Positions 1-8,887 of a stretch of 64,000 nucleotides of DNA are shown one piece after another; positions within the stretch are counted from its first letter, which is position 1, and each line of letters begins with the position of its first letter. The stretch comes from Streptomyces candidus (GTDB taxonomy: Bacteria; Actinomycetota; Actinomycetes; Streptomycetales; Streptomycetaceae): assembly GCF_014207445.1 (NCBI RefSeq), contig NZ_JACHEM010000013.1:124001-188000 (forward strand), written 5' to 3'. The notes beneath the pieces are model-generated. The model was given only the letters and a program-made list of their open reading frames with translations, searched no databases and was not told the origin of the DNA. A program made the position numbers and the translations under genes.

Positions 1-59
1 AGGACCGGTGAGCGGACGCCTGCCCAGGACCGCCGAGGTCCGGCGGGGGCCGTGCCGGG

Positions 60-84
60 CGGGCAGCCGCCGTCCGGCTGCCCG
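60..84 (-). terminator. Hairpin downstream of the DhaL/DAK2 gene
   Basis: A 9-bp perfect GC stem (60-68 with 76-84) with a 7-nt loop lies 21 nt past the stop of the minus-strand DAK2 gene. There is no U tract, as is usual in Streptomyces. The remaining bases 1-59 show no gene. Confidence 0.5.
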
Positions 85-105
85 GCGCCGGTCACCCGGT
101 GGCGG

Positions 106-1743
106 TCACTCGATGCCGATCAGCAGCATCGACGCCTGACGGCCGCCGGCGTAGATCACCGTGTCCACCGCCAGGTGCCGTTTGCGCACATGGGACTCCA
201 GTGCTTCCGCGAGCCCGTCCGGCACGCCTTCGCCCAGCACCAGCGTCACCAGTTCGCCGCCCGCCGACAGCATCCGGTCCAGCACCGTACGGGCCGTCGC
301 CGCGACGTCCGTGCCGATGACGGCGACGTCCCCGTCGATCAGCCCGAGGACGTCGCCCGCCTGGCAGACGCCCGCCATCGTCCAGGACTGGCGTTCCGCG
401 ACGGCCAGTTCGGCATAGCGGGTGGCGCCCGCCGCCGACGTCATCGCGACCACGTCCTCGTCGAACCGCCGCTCCGGCTCGTGCACGGCGAGGGCCGCGA
501 TGCCCTGGACCGCCGCCCGCGTGGGGATGAGGGCGACCCGTACCCCCTCCGTCCGCACCTGCTGGGCCGCCGCCGCGGCCGGGTGCCGCAGATCGGCGTC
601 GTTCGGCAGCAGCACCACCTCCCGCGCGTGCGCCCGCCGGATCGCGTCGACCAGCTCACCACTGGCCGGCGGCTCTCCGGGCCGCGCCAGTACGGTGGTC
701 GCCCCCGCCGCCGCGCACAGCTCCCTGAGCCCTTCGCCCGGGACGACCGCGACGACCGCCCGCTGGACCCGCTCGCGCGGCGGGGCCACTCGGTCCGCAC
801 CGAAGTGCGTGATCCGGATCCGGTACGGCCGGCCCGCCTCCACGCCCGCCTCCACCGCCGCCCCCGCGTCGTCGACGTGGACGTGCACGTTCCACAGCCC
901 GTCGCCGCCGACGACGACCAGCGAGTCGCCGAGGGAGTCCAGCCGCGCCCGCAGCCGGTCCACGGACGCGTCGTCCGCCTCCAGCAGATAGATCACCTCG
1001 AAGGCGGGGCCGCCCTCGTCGGCGTGGTCGGTGGAGCAGTCGTCGACGAGCAGACCGTGCGGGACGCGCGGACGCGAGGCGACCGCCTCCCCGGTCAGGG
1101 CCTCCACCAGTGCCCCGAGCACCGCCACCAGACCCCGGCCGCCCGCGTCCACGACACCGGCCCGGCCCAGGGCGGCCAACTGCCCGGTCGTCTCGGCCAG
1201 GGCCCTGCGGGCCCCGTCGTACGCGGCCCGCGCGGCCTCCGCGGCCGTCGTACCGGCCGCCGCGTCGGCCGCCGCGGTCGCCACCGTCAGTACCGTTCCC
1301 TCCACGGGATGCGCCACCGCCCGGTACGCGGAGGAGGCGGCCCGGCGCAGTGCCCGGCGCAGATCGGCGCCGTCGGCGCTCTCCGCGTGCGCGAGGTCCT
1401 GCGCGAGCTCCTCGGACATGCCGCGCAGCAGCTGGGAGAGGATCGTGCCGGAATTGCCGCGGGCCCCTATCAGCGCGCCGTGCGCCATCGCCCGCACCGC
1501 GTCGGACAGCAGGGGAACGGACGGCGGCGGGCCGACGACCGTCGCGTGCGCGGCGAAGACCGCTTCGAGGGCCTGGGCGGCGGACTCCATCGTCAGGAAG
1601 AGATTGGTGCCGGTGTCCCCGTCCGCGACCGGATAGACGTTGATCGCGTCGATCTCCTCGCGTTCCGCGCCCAGCGCCTCCAGGGCCAGCGAGCACCAGG
1701 TGCGTACCGCGACGGCGTCGAGATCGTCGGGGGACTGCGGCAC
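106..1743 (-). CDS. DhaL/DAK2-domain protein, FakA-like
   Basis: The predicted product is 545 residues. The N-terminal domain has the DhaL/DAK2 nucleotide-binding motif DGDTGTN at residues 41-47 and a second phosphate-binding motif GARGNSGT near residue 93; the long C-terminal part fits the FakB-interacting region of FakA/YloV proteins. In Firmicutes FakA phosphorylates fatty acids bound to a FakB (DegV) partner; this activity is inferred, and no degV gene lies in the window. I start at GTG 1743, which follows an AAGGAGGAGG ribosome site; the reading frame stays open 54 codons further upstream without a better site. The gene diverges from rpmB, although related actinobacterial genes usually read into recG. 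Confidence 0.85.
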   Translation of the reverse strand: MPQSPDDLDAVAVRTWCSLALEALGAEREEIDAINVYPVADGDTGTNLFLTMESAAQALEAVFAAHATVVGPPPSVPLLSDAVRAMAHGALIGARGNSGTILSQLLRGMSEELAQDLAHAESADGADLRRALRRAASSAYRAVAHPVEGTVLTVATAAADAAAGTTAAEAARAAYDGARRALAETTGQLAALGRAGVVDAGGRGLVAVLGALVEALTGEAVASRPRVPHGLLVDDCSTDHADEGGPAFEVIYLLEADDASVDRLRARLDSLGDSLVVVGGDGLWNVHVHVDDAGAAVEAGVEAGRPYRIRITHFGADRVAPPRERVQRAVVAVVPGEGLRELCAAAGATTVLARPGEPPASGELVDAIRRAHAREVVLLPNDADLRHPAAAAAQQVRTEGVRVALIPTRAAVQGIAALAVHEPERRFDEDVVAMTSAAGATRYAELAVAERQSWTMAGVCQAGDVLGLIDGDVAVIGTDVAATARTVLDRMLSAGGELVTLVLGEGVPDGLAEALESHVRKRHLAVDTVIYAGGRQASMLLIGIE

Positions 1744-1988
1744 CTGGGCCTCCTCCTTGAGCAGCAAGAACTCCCGCAGAGTAGTCCCCGGCAGGCGGCC
1801 GGCGGGAGAAGGGGCCGGGGCGTGGGTCCCCGTGACCGTGGTAGTTTCGTTGTACGAGAGCAGTCGTTGTATGCTGCTCCGGTTGCCCGATGAAAATCGG
1901 GACATTCCCCCGGCAGTGCCACAGGATCCTCGGATCTTTCGGCCTGCCGGAATTCACTGTAAGTGCATCTGAAGTCTTTGGAGTGACC

Positions 1989-2174
1989 GTGGCTGCCAAC
2001 TGCGACGTCTGCGGCAAGGGGCCGGGCTTCGGCAACAACATTTCGCACTCGCACCGCCGTACCTCGCGTCGCTGGAACCCCAACATCCAGCGCGTGCGTG
2101 CAGTGGTCGGTCGGACGCCGAAGCGGCTTAACGTCTGCACCTCGTGCATCAAGGCCGGCAAGGTCTCGCGCTGA
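1989..2174 (+). CDS. rpmB: 50S ribosomal protein L28 (zinc-binding form)
   Basis: The 61-residue product is a full-length L28 of the large ribosomal subunit. Two CxxC pairs (CDVC near the start and CTSC near the end) identify the zinc-binding C+ form; many Streptomyces also carry zinc-free Zur-controlled paralogues elsewhere. It starts at GTG 1989 behind a GGAG site and is followed by a strong terminator, so it forms its own transcript before recG. Confidence 0.96.
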   Translation: MAANCDVCGKGPGFGNNISHSHRRTSRRWNPNIQRVRAVVGRTPKRLNVCTSCIKAGKVSR

Positions 2175-2212
2175 CGTCTCGATAGCGCGGCCACCTAGCT
2201 GGTTGCTTAAGG

Positions 2213-2245
2213 AACCGGTCCACCCTCGGGTGGGCCGGTTTTTTT
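2213..2245 (+). terminator. Rho-independent terminator of rpmB
   Basis: A 12-13 bp stem (2213-2225 with 2228-2240, one G-U pair) has a very short loop and is followed at once by a run of T residues (2239-2245). It lies 38 nt after the rpmB stop codon. A U tract this clear is unusual in Streptomyces. Confidence 0.9.
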
Positions 2246-2321
2246 CATGGGCGATTCCGGGGCGGAGCCGGTCCGGGCGGTTTTCCGCAGGATTGCCGCA
2301 CTGTCGGACCCATGGTGTCCA

Positions 2322-4532
2322 ATGGATCTCGTGCCCTCGCTCGACGAACCACTCAAGAAGACACTCGGCGGCACCACTGCGAAGGTGATGGCCGAGCACC
2401 TCGACCTGCACACCGTCGGTGACCTGCTGCACCACTACCCCCGGAGGTACGCCGAGCGCGGCGAGCTCACCCAGCTCGCCGACCTCCCGCTCGACGAGCA
2501 CGCCACGGTGGTGGCCCAGGTCGCGGACGCCCGCGTCCTGCGGTTCAACAACGGCAAGGGGCAGCGTCTGGAAGTCACCCTCACCGACGGCAGCGGGCGT
2601 CTCCAGCTGGTCTTCTTCGGCAAGTCGCTCTTCCATCACCAGAAGGAGCTGCTGCCGGGCCGCAAGGGCATGTTCTCCGGCAAGGTCGGCATGTTCCGCA
2701 ACATCCGCCAGCTCTCCCACCCGGCGTACGAGATGCTCGGCAAGGACGCGGGCGCGGACGCCGCGGAGGCCTGGGCGAACCAGCTCATCCCGCTCTACCC
2801 GGCCTGCGCCCAGATGGAGAGCTGGAAGATCGCCAAGACGGTGGACCTGGTACTCGCCTCGATGGAGGCGACCCGGTGGGCCGAGACCGTGGACCCCCTG
2901 CCGGCCGCGCTGCGCGAGGGCCGCGGACTCGTCCCCCTCCCCGAGGCCTTCCGGAAGATCCACCGGCCGCGCACGAAGGCGGAGATCGCCGAGGCCCGCG
3001 ACCGGCTCAAGTGGGACGAGGCGTTCGTCCTGCAAGTCGCCCTGGCCCGGCGCAGGTTCGCCGAGAAGCAGCTCCCCGCGGTCGCCCGCAAGCCGGTCCC
3101 CGACGGTCTCCTCGACGCCTTCGACGCCAAGCTCCCCTTCGCCCTCACCGACGGCCAGCAGAAGGTCTCCAAGGAGATCTTCGACGACCTCGCCACCGAA
3201 CACCCGATGCACCGCCTCCTCCAGGGGGAGGTCGGTTCGGGAAAGACGCTGGTCGCCCTGCGCGCCATGCTCGCCGTCGTGGACGCGGGCGGGCAGGCGG
3301 CCATGCTCGCGCCCACCGAGGTGCTCGCCCAGCAGCACCACCGGTCCGTCACCGAGATGATGGGCGAGCTGGCGGAAGGGGGCATGCTCGGGGGGTCCGC
3401 GCTCGGGACCAAGGTCGTGCTCCTCACCGGATCCATGGGGACGCCCGCCCGCAGGCAGGCCCTCCTCGACCTGGTCACCGGGGAAGCGGGCCTGGTCATC
3501 GGCACGCACGCGCTGATCGAGGACAAGGTGCAGTTCCACGACCTCGGGCTGGTCGTCGTCGACGAGCAGCACCGCTTCGGCGTCGAGCAGCGCGACGCGC
3601 TCCGCTCCAAGGGCAAGCAGCCCCCGCACCTCCTCGTCATGACGGCCACCCCCATCCCGCGCACGGTCGCGATGACCGTCTTCGGCGACCTGGAGACCTC
3701 CGTCCTGGACCAGCTCCCCGCCGGGCGCTCCCCGATCGCCACCCATGTCGTCCCCGCCAAGGACAAACCGCACTTCCTCGCCCGCGCCTGGGAACGGGTG
3801 CGCGAGGAGGTGGAGAACGGACACCAGGCCTACGTGGTGTGCCCGCGCATCGGCGACGGCGAGGACGAACCGAAGAAGACCAAGAAGGCCGCCGAGGCCG
3901 CCGAGGACCCGGAGAAGCGCCCGCCGCTCGCCGTGCTGGAGATCGCCGACCTGCTCCGGGCCGGGCCGCTGAACGGATTGCGCGTCGAGGTGCTGCACGG
4001 GCGCATGCACCCCGACGACAAGGACGACGTGATGCGTCGCTTCGCCGCAGGTGAGGCCGATGTCCTGGTCGCGACCACCGTCATCGAGGTCGGCGTCAAC
4101 GTCCCCAACGCCACCGCAATGGTGATCATGGACGCGGACCGGTTCGGCGTCTCCCAGTTGCACCAGCTGCGCGGGCGGGTCGGCCGGGGCTCGGCCCCCG
4201 GACTGTGCCTGCTGGTCAGCGAGATGCACGAGGCCAGCCCCGCCCGCGCGCGGCTCGCCGCCGTCGCCGCCACGCTCGACGGCTTCGAGCTCTCCCGTAT
4301 CGACCTCGAACAGCGCCGCGAGGGCGATGTGCTCGGCCAGGCCCAGTCCGGCGTCCGCTCCTCGCTCCGCGTCCTCGCCGTCATCGACGACGAGGAAGTG
4401 ATCGCCGCCGCCCGCGAGGAGGCCGTCACGATCGTCGCCGACGACCCGGACCTGGACGGGCTCCCGGAACTGCGCACCGCGCTCGACGCACTCCTCGACA
4501 AGGAGCGCGAGCAGTACCTCGACAAGGGCTGA
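2322..4532 (+). CDS. recG: ATP-dependent DNA helicase RecG
   Basis: The product (about 736 residues) is the RecG helicase that remodels stalled forks and branched DNA. It has an N-terminal OB-fold wedge region, Walker A GEVGSGKT near residue 303, the DEAH-type box DEQH near residue 412, the TATPIPRT motif and the C-terminal helicase motifs ending in QLRGRVGRG. A lysine/alanine-rich insertion after GDGEDEP separates the two RecA lobes. The start is uncertain: ATG 2322 and GTG 2331 both give plausible N termini and neither has a strong ribosome site. rsmD and coaD follow on the same strand. Confidence 0.95.
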   Translation: MDLVPSLDEPLKKTLGGTTAKVMAEHLDLHTVGDLLHHYPRRYAERGELTQLADLPLDEHATVVAQVADARVLRFNNGKGQRLEVTLTDGSGRLQLVFFGKSLFHHQKELLPGRKGMFSGKVGMFRNIRQLSHPAYEMLGKDAGADAAEAWANQLIPLYPACAQMESWKIAKTVDLVLASMEATRWAETVDPLPAALREGRGLVPLPEAFRKIHRPRTKAEIAEARDRLKWDEAFVLQVALARRRFAEKQLPAVARKPVPDGLLDAFDAKLPFALTDGQQKVSKEIFDDLATEHPMHRLLQGEVGSGKTLVALRAMLAVVDAGGQAAMLAPTEVLAQQHHRSVTEMMGELAEGGMLGGSALGTKVVLLTGSMGTPARRQALLDLVTGEAGLVIGTHALIEDKVQFHDLGLVVVDEQHRFGVEQRDALRSKGKQPPHLLVMTATPIPRTVAMTVFGDLETSVLDQLPAGRSPIATHVVPAKDKPHFLARAWERVREEVENGHQAYVVCPRIGDGEDEPKKTKKAAEAAEDPEKRPPLAVLEIADLLRAGPLNGLRVEVLHGRMHPDDKDDVMRRFAAGEADVLVATTVIEVGVNVPNATAMVIMDADRFGVSQLHQLRGRVGRGSAPGLCLLVSEMHEASPARARLAAVAATLDGFELSRIDLEQRREGDVLGQAQSGVRSSLRVLAVIDDEEVIAAAREEAVTIVADDPDLDGLPELRTALDALLDKEREQYLDKG

Positions 4533-4598
4533 CCGGCCCGTACGCCATATCGTGGGAGGACAGAGCACCGCACGACCGCCGACCCGACAGAGGAATCC

Positions 4599-5201
4599 AT
4601 GACCCGCGTGATCGCAGGCACCGCCGGCGGACGACGCCTGAGCGTCCCGCCGGGCAACGGCACCCGCCCGACCTCCGACCGGGCGCGCGAAGGCCTCTTC
4701 TCCACCTGGGAGGCGCTGCTCGGCACCCTGGAGGGAGTCAGGATCGCCGATCTGTACGCGGGCTCGGGGGCCGTCGGCCTCGAAGCGCTGTCCCGCGGCG
4801 GCGTGCACGCCCTGCTCGTCGAGGCCGACCAGAAGGCCGTACGGACGATTCGGGACAACGTACGCACCCTCGGGCTGCCCGGCGCCGAGGTGCGGGCCGG
4901 AAAGGCCGAGCAGGTCGTGACGACGGCGGCTCCCGCCACCCCGTACGACATCGTCTTCCTGGACCCGCCCTACGCGGTCACCGACGACGATCTCCGCGAG
5001 ATTCTCCTCACACTCCACGCCCAGGGCTGGCTCGCGGAGGACGCGCTGGCCACCGTGGAACGCAGCACCAGGGGCGGAGAGTTCAAATGGCCCCAGGGCT
5101 TCGAGCCGCTGAGGGCCCGTCGCTACGGCGAAGGGACGCTTTGGTACGGTCGCGCCGCGTCACCGTACGACGACGCACGACCGTGCGAAGACGCACGATG
5201 A
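4599..5201 (+). CDS. rsmD: 16S rRNA (guanine-966-N2)-methyltransferase RsmD
   Basis: The 200-residue product has the RsmD start (VIAGTAGGRRL), the SAM-binding loop DLYAGSGAVGLEALSRG and the catalytic motif DPPY, which replaces the NPPY form. It methylates G966 (E. coli numbering) in 16S rRNA. A GAGG ribosome site precedes ATG 4599. The pair rsmD-coaD is widely conserved, and coaD starts 26 nt downstream. Confidence 0.93.
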   Translation: MTRVIAGTAGGRRLSVPPGNGTRPTSDRAREGLFSTWEALLGTLEGVRIADLYAGSGAVGLEALSRGGVHALLVEADQKAVRTIRDNVRTLGLPGAEVRAGKAEQVVTTAAPATPYDIVFLDPPYAVTDDDLREILLTLHAQGWLAEDALATVERSTRGGEFKWPQGFEPLRARRYGEGTLWYGRAASPYDDARPCEDAR

Positions 5202-5227
5202 CCGGACCGCAGAGACGGGGACCACAG

Positions 5228-5728
5228 ATGCGCCGAGCAGTCTGCCCGGGGTCGTTCGACCCCATCACCAACGGCCACCTGGACATCATCGGCCGAGCCT
5301 CCAGGCTCTACGACGTGGTGCACGTCGCGGTGATGATCAACCAGTCGAAGAAGGGCCTCTTCTCCGTCGAGGAGCGGATCGCGCTGATCCGCGACGTCAC
5401 CTCCGACTACGAGAACATCGTCGTGGAGTCCCACCACGGCCTCCTCGTCGACTTCTGCAAGGACCGCGACATCCCCGCGATCGTCAAGGGCCTGCGCGCC
5501 GTCAGCGACTTCGACTACGAGCTGCAGATGGCCCAGATGAACAACGGTCTCTCGGGCGTCGAGACGCTGTTCATACCGACCAACCCCACCTACAGCTTCC
5601 TCTCCTCCAGCCTGGTCAAGGAGGTCGCGGCCTGGGGCGGCGACGTCTCCCACCTGCTGCCGGAGACCGTCCACGCGGCGCTCACCGGGCGGCTCGCGGA
5701 GAACAAGTCCGCCGCCCAGGACGGCTGA
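5228..5728 (+). CDS. coaD: Phosphopantetheine adenylyltransferase
   Basis: The 166-residue enzyme makes dephospho-CoA from 4'-phosphopantetheine and ATP, the penultimate step of coenzyme A synthesis. Visible motifs are the nucleotidyltransferase signature TNGH (residues 14-17), KGLRAVSDFDYE, and the SSSLVKE motif near the C terminus. The length is typical for the family. ATG 5228 follows a GGGG-rich ribosome site directly behind rsmD, so the two are probably co-transcribed. Confidence 0.96.
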   Translation: MRRAVCPGSFDPITNGHLDIIGRASRLYDVVHVAVMINQSKKGLFSVEERIALIRDVTSDYENIVVESHHGLLVDFCKDRDIPAIVKGLRAVSDFDYELQMAQMNNGLSGVETLFIPTNPTYSFLSSSLVKEVAAWGGDVSHLLPETVHAALTGRLAENKSAAQDG

Positions 5729-5818
5729 CGGCTCGTCAGCAGTGTCGGACGGGAGCCGACTGGCCTTACAGTCGTCCCGTCCGTCTCCAAACCAGGCCGA
5801 GAGAGTGGCGAGCACACG

Positions 5819-6907
5819 GTGGACGTGCAGAAGAAACTCGATGAGATCGTCGAGGCGATCGGCAGTGCCCGGTCCATGCCCATGTCGGCCTCGTGCGTGG
5901 TCAACCGCGCCGACCTGCTCGACATGCTCGAAGAGGTGCGCCGCGCCCTGCCCGACTCCCTCGCCCAGGCACAGGAGCTGATCGGCGGGCGCGAACAGCT
6001 GGTCGAGCAGGCCCGCCAGGAGGCGGAGCGGATCATCGAGTCCGCCCAGGCGCACCGCGGCGACCTGATCTCCGACACCGAGGTCGCCCGCCGCTCCCAG
6101 GCCGAGGCCGACCGCATCCTCGCCGAGGCCCGGCGGGACGCCGAGGAGATCCGCGCGGAGGCCGACGAGTACGTCGACTCCAAGCTCGCCAACTTCGAGG
6201 TCGTCCTCACCAAGACCATCGGCTCCGTGGGCCGCGGACGCGAGAAGCTGCTGGGCCGGGGCCCCGGCCTCGACGAGCAGGGGTACGCCGACGAGGACGC
6301 CCCGGACTACAGCCCGGACCCCTCCACCCTGCTGCACCGCGCCGACGAGTACGTCGACACCAAATTGGGCGCCTTCGAGGCCGTCCTCGCCAAGACCCTC
6401 GACGCGGTCGGCAAGGGCCGCCAGAAACTGCACGGCCGGGTCGCCTCCGACGACCTGGGCGCCCACATGGCCGCCCAGGACGACCTGGAACGCTCCGGTC
6501 TGCGCGGCAGTGACGCCGACTTCCTCGCCGACCTCGCCGAGCCCCAGCCGGCCGCCGTCCCGGACCCGCCGCGCGCCGACCCCCGCATCCCGGCCCAGCA
6601 GCCCTACGACCCGTACGCGGGCACCTCGTACCCGCAGCAGCCGCAGGGCCAGGACGTCTACACCGCCGCCCCGTACGGCCAGCAGCAGGACCCGTACGGC
6701 TACCAGCAGGACCCGTACGCCGTCTCGTACCCGCAGCAGGGCTACGACCCGTACGGCCAGCAGCCCGACCAGTCCGCGCAGCAGCACCAGCAGCAGCCCG
6801 CGCAGCCGGGGCACCCGGCCCAGCAGGGCGCGCTCGACGAGACGAGCATGTTCGACACGAGCATGATCGACCTCGACCGGCTGCGCGAGTACGAACAGGG
6901 CCGCTAG
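5819..6907 (+). CDS. DivIVA-like coiled-coil protein with tandem module
   Basis: The product has 362 residues. The N-terminal half is charged and helical (KKLDEIVEAIGSAR, then many A/E/R heptads), resembling DivIVA or F-ATPase b-type coiled coils. A module beginning ADEYVDSKLANFE and ending near REKLLGR (about residues 115-147) recurs as ADEYVDTKLGAFE...RQKLHGR (about residues 175-208). The C-terminal third is a low-complexity tail rich in Q, Y, P and D with repeated DPYG/QQ units, ending in a conserved-looking charged helix (LDRLREYEQGR). It starts at GTG 5819. The gene sits between coaD and the DUF177-rpmF pair. Its function is unknown; a role in scaffolding polar growth is only inference. 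Confidence 0.8.
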   Translation: MDVQKKLDEIVEAIGSARSMPMSASCVVNRADLLDMLEEVRRALPDSLAQAQELIGGREQLVEQARQEAERIIESAQAHRGDLISDTEVARRSQAEADRILAEARRDAEEIRAEADEYVDSKLANFEVVLTKTIGSVGRGREKLLGRGPGLDEQGYADEDAPDYSPDPSTLLHRADEYVDTKLGAFEAVLAKTLDAVGKGRQKLHGRVASDDLGAHMAAQDDLERSGLRGSDADFLADLAEPQPAAVPDPPRADPRIPAQQPYDPYAGTSYPQQPQGQDVYTAAPYGQQQDPYGYQQDPYAVSYPQQGYDPYGQQPDQSAQQHQQQPAQPGHPAQQGALDETSMFDTSMIDLDRLREYEQGR

Positions 6908-7114
6908 CCCCGGACACAGGGGGGTCGTCCGGACCGGATTGGGCCCTGGGCGAAGCGTCCAGTATCCTGGCCATTCGTCGCGGACCACGTCTGCGATTTC
7001 GGCTGCCCGATTCGCCATGGACCCTCGGTCCGGCCACGCACAGGGCAGTCCCTCCACAGCAATCCGAAGGCGGGAAATCCCCTGAGTACGCACCTCGACC
7101 ACCGCAACCCCCTC

Positions 7115-7720
7115 GTGTTCGACACACACGAGCTGGGCCGGCGTCCCGGTGCGCTCCAGCGGCTGACCCGTACCGCGGAGGCCCCCAAGGACTTCGGTGT
7201 CGAAGGGGTCGTCGGCGTTCCGGAAGGTGCGCCCTTGGAGATCAGGCTCCGCCTCGAATCCGTCATGGAAGGGGTGCTTGTCACAGGCACCGTCCGTGCG
7301 GCGGCCGAGGGGGAGTGCGTAAGGTGTCTGGAGCCGGTGCAGCTGAAGGTTGCAGCGGACTTCCAGGAGATGTTCTCGTACCCTGACGCCGACGACCGGG
7401 GCCGCGCAAAGGCGGAACCGGGCGACGACGCCGAGGACGACGAGGACACGCTCTTCCTCGAGGACGGCTTGTTCGACCTCGAACCCGTGCTGCGTGACGC
7501 GGTAGTGCTCGCACTGCCGATGCAGCCGGTGTGCCGGGAGGACTGTGCAGGCATGTGCTCGCAGTGCGGGATCAGCCTGAACGAGAACCCCGACCACCAC
7601 CATGACGCCGTCGACATCCGTTGGGCGGCGTTGCAGGGACTCGTCGAGACCGGCCAGGTCGACGAGAAGGACAACGTGCACGACGCCGGTACCGGCGTCG
7701 ACGAGAAGCAGGAGAAGTAG
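7115..7720 (+). CDS. DUF177 (YceD-family) protein
   Basis: This is a DUF177 protein of about 201 residues. A CxxC (CVRC) and a later CxxxCAGMCSQCG cluster suggest zinc binding. The family nearly always precedes rpmF and is linked to ribosome or rRNA biogenesis; in plants and E. coli it acts on 23S rRNA. The first ordinary start is GTG 7115, but it has no ribosome site. A CTG codon at 7082 in the same frame follows GAAGGCGGGA and adds the residues STHLDHRNPLV, which makes it the more attractive start. The rpmF ribosome site lies inside the end of this gene, so the two are translationally coupled. Confidence 0.9.
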   Translation: MFDTHELGRRPGALQRLTRTAEAPKDFGVEGVVGVPEGAPLEIRLRLESVMEGVLVTGTVRAAAEGECVRCLEPVQLKVAADFQEMFSYPDADDRGRAKAEPGDDAEDDEDTLFLEDGLFDLEPVLRDAVVLALPMQPVCREDCAGMCSQCGISLNENPDHHHDAVDIRWAALQGLVETGQVDEKDNVHDAGTGVDEKQEK

Positions 7721-7722
7721 CC

Positions 7723-7896
7723 GTGGCTGTTCCGAAGCGGAAGATGTCGCGCAGCAACACGCGCCACCGCCGGTCGCAGTGGAAGGCTGCGGTCCCCACC
7801 CTGGTGTCGTGCGAGCGCTGCCAGGAGCCGAAGCTCCAGCACATTGCGTGCCCGAGCTGCGGCACGTACAACAAGCGCCAGGTCCTCGAGGTCTGA
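7723..7896 (+). CDS. rpmF: 50S ribosomal protein L32
   Basis: The 57-residue product is L32 with the usual MAVPKRKMSRSNTRHRRSQWK start and a CERC/CPSC zinc ribbon. It starts at GTG 7723, two bases after the DUF177 stop codon. It is followed by rnc in the conserved DUF177-rpmF-rnc-mutM order. Confidence 0.97.
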   Translation: MAVPKRKMSRSNTRHRRSQWKAAVPTLVSCERCQEPKLQHIACPSCGTYNKRQVLEV

Positions 7897-7915
7897 GCGG
7901 CTGGTGAGAGGCACC

Positions 7916-8785
7916 ATGTCTGAGTCATACAAGACGGACAATGCCTCGTCTCACACGCTTCTGGAAGGGCGGCTCGGGTATCACCTCGAGTCCGCCCTTC
8001 TGGTGCGTGCGCTGACGCACCGTTCGTTCGCGTACGAGAACGGCGGTCTGCCCACCAACGAGCGGCTGGAATTCCTCGGGGATTCGGTGCTCGGCCTGGT
8101 GGTCACGGACACGCTGTACCGGACCCACCCCGATCTCCCGGAAGGCCAGTTGGCCAAGCTCCGGGCCGCGGTGGTCAACTCTCGTGCGCTCGCGGAGGTG
8201 GGCCGCGGCCTCGAACTCGGCTCCTTCATCCGGCTCGGCCGGGGCGAAGAGGGCACGGGAGGCCGGGACAAGGCATCCATCCTCGCCGACACCCTGGAAG
8301 CGGTGATCGGTGCGGTCTATCTCGACCAAGGTCTGGAAGCGGCTTCCGAGCTGGTGCACCGGCTCTTCGATCCGCTGATCGAGAAGTCGTCCAGCCTCGG
8401 CGCCGGCCTGGACTGGAAGACCAGTCTCCAGGAGCTCACCGCGGCCGAGGGGCTCGGCGTTCCCGAGTACCTGGTCACGGAGACCGGCCCGGACCACGAA
8501 AAGGTCTTCACTGCTGCCGCCCGCGTCGGTGGTGTCTCGTACGGCACCGGCACCGGCCGCAGCAAGAAGGAAGCGGAACAGCAGGCGGCGGAGTCCGCAT
8601 GGCGCGCGATCAGCGCGGCTGCGGCGGAGCGCGAGGCGGCGGCGAAGGCCGAGGCCGAGAACCCGACGCCGCCGGCGCCGGCCGTCGCTCCGGTGGCCCC
8701 GGCTTCCGAGCCGGCGGCCACGGTCTCCGACGCGGTGGCCCCGGCCGCCGGACCGGCGGACGACAGCAGGTCGTCGGTCGCCTGA
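7916..8785 (+). CDS. rnc: Ribonuclease III
   Basis: The 289-residue double-strand-specific endonuclease has the RNase III signature NERLEFLGDS near residue 47, the second catalytic acidic cluster DTLEAVIGAVYLD, and a C-terminal dsRNA-binding domain (DWKTSLQELT through KKEAEQQAAESAW). It ends in an Ala/Pro-rich tail of about 55 residues, longer than in E. coli. In S. coelicolor this gene is absB, needed for antibiotic synthesis as well as rRNA processing. It starts at ATG 7916, 19 nt after rpmF. Confidence 0.96.
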   Translation: MSESYKTDNASSHTLLEGRLGYHLESALLVRALTHRSFAYENGGLPTNERLEFLGDSVLGLVVTDTLYRTHPDLPEGQLAKLRAAVVNSRALAEVGRGLELGSFIRLGRGEEGTGGRDKASILADTLEAVIGAVYLDQGLEAASELVHRLFDPLIEKSSSLGAGLDWKTSLQELTAAEGLGVPEYLVTETGPDHEKVFTAAARVGGVSYGTGTGRSKKEAEQQAAESAWRAISAAAAEREAAAKAEAENPTPPAPAVAPVAPASEPAATVSDAVAPAAGPADDSRSSVA

Positions 8786-8887
8786 CCCGCAGCAAACCGT
8801 CCGGCCCCGGTGCCGCCCCTCGCAGGGCGGCACCGGGGCCGGACGCGTACCCCCGACGCGACACACGCATCACACGAGGAGTGCCCT

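Noticed and set aside
1850..1875. TTGTAC and TATGCT as a rpmB promoter
   Set aside because: The spacer is only 14 nt; other pairings are weak.
52..1893. Long open frame on the plus strand opposite the DAK2 gene
   Set aside because: It is Arg/Pro/His-rich without any domain and mirrors the codon bias of the real minus-strand gene.
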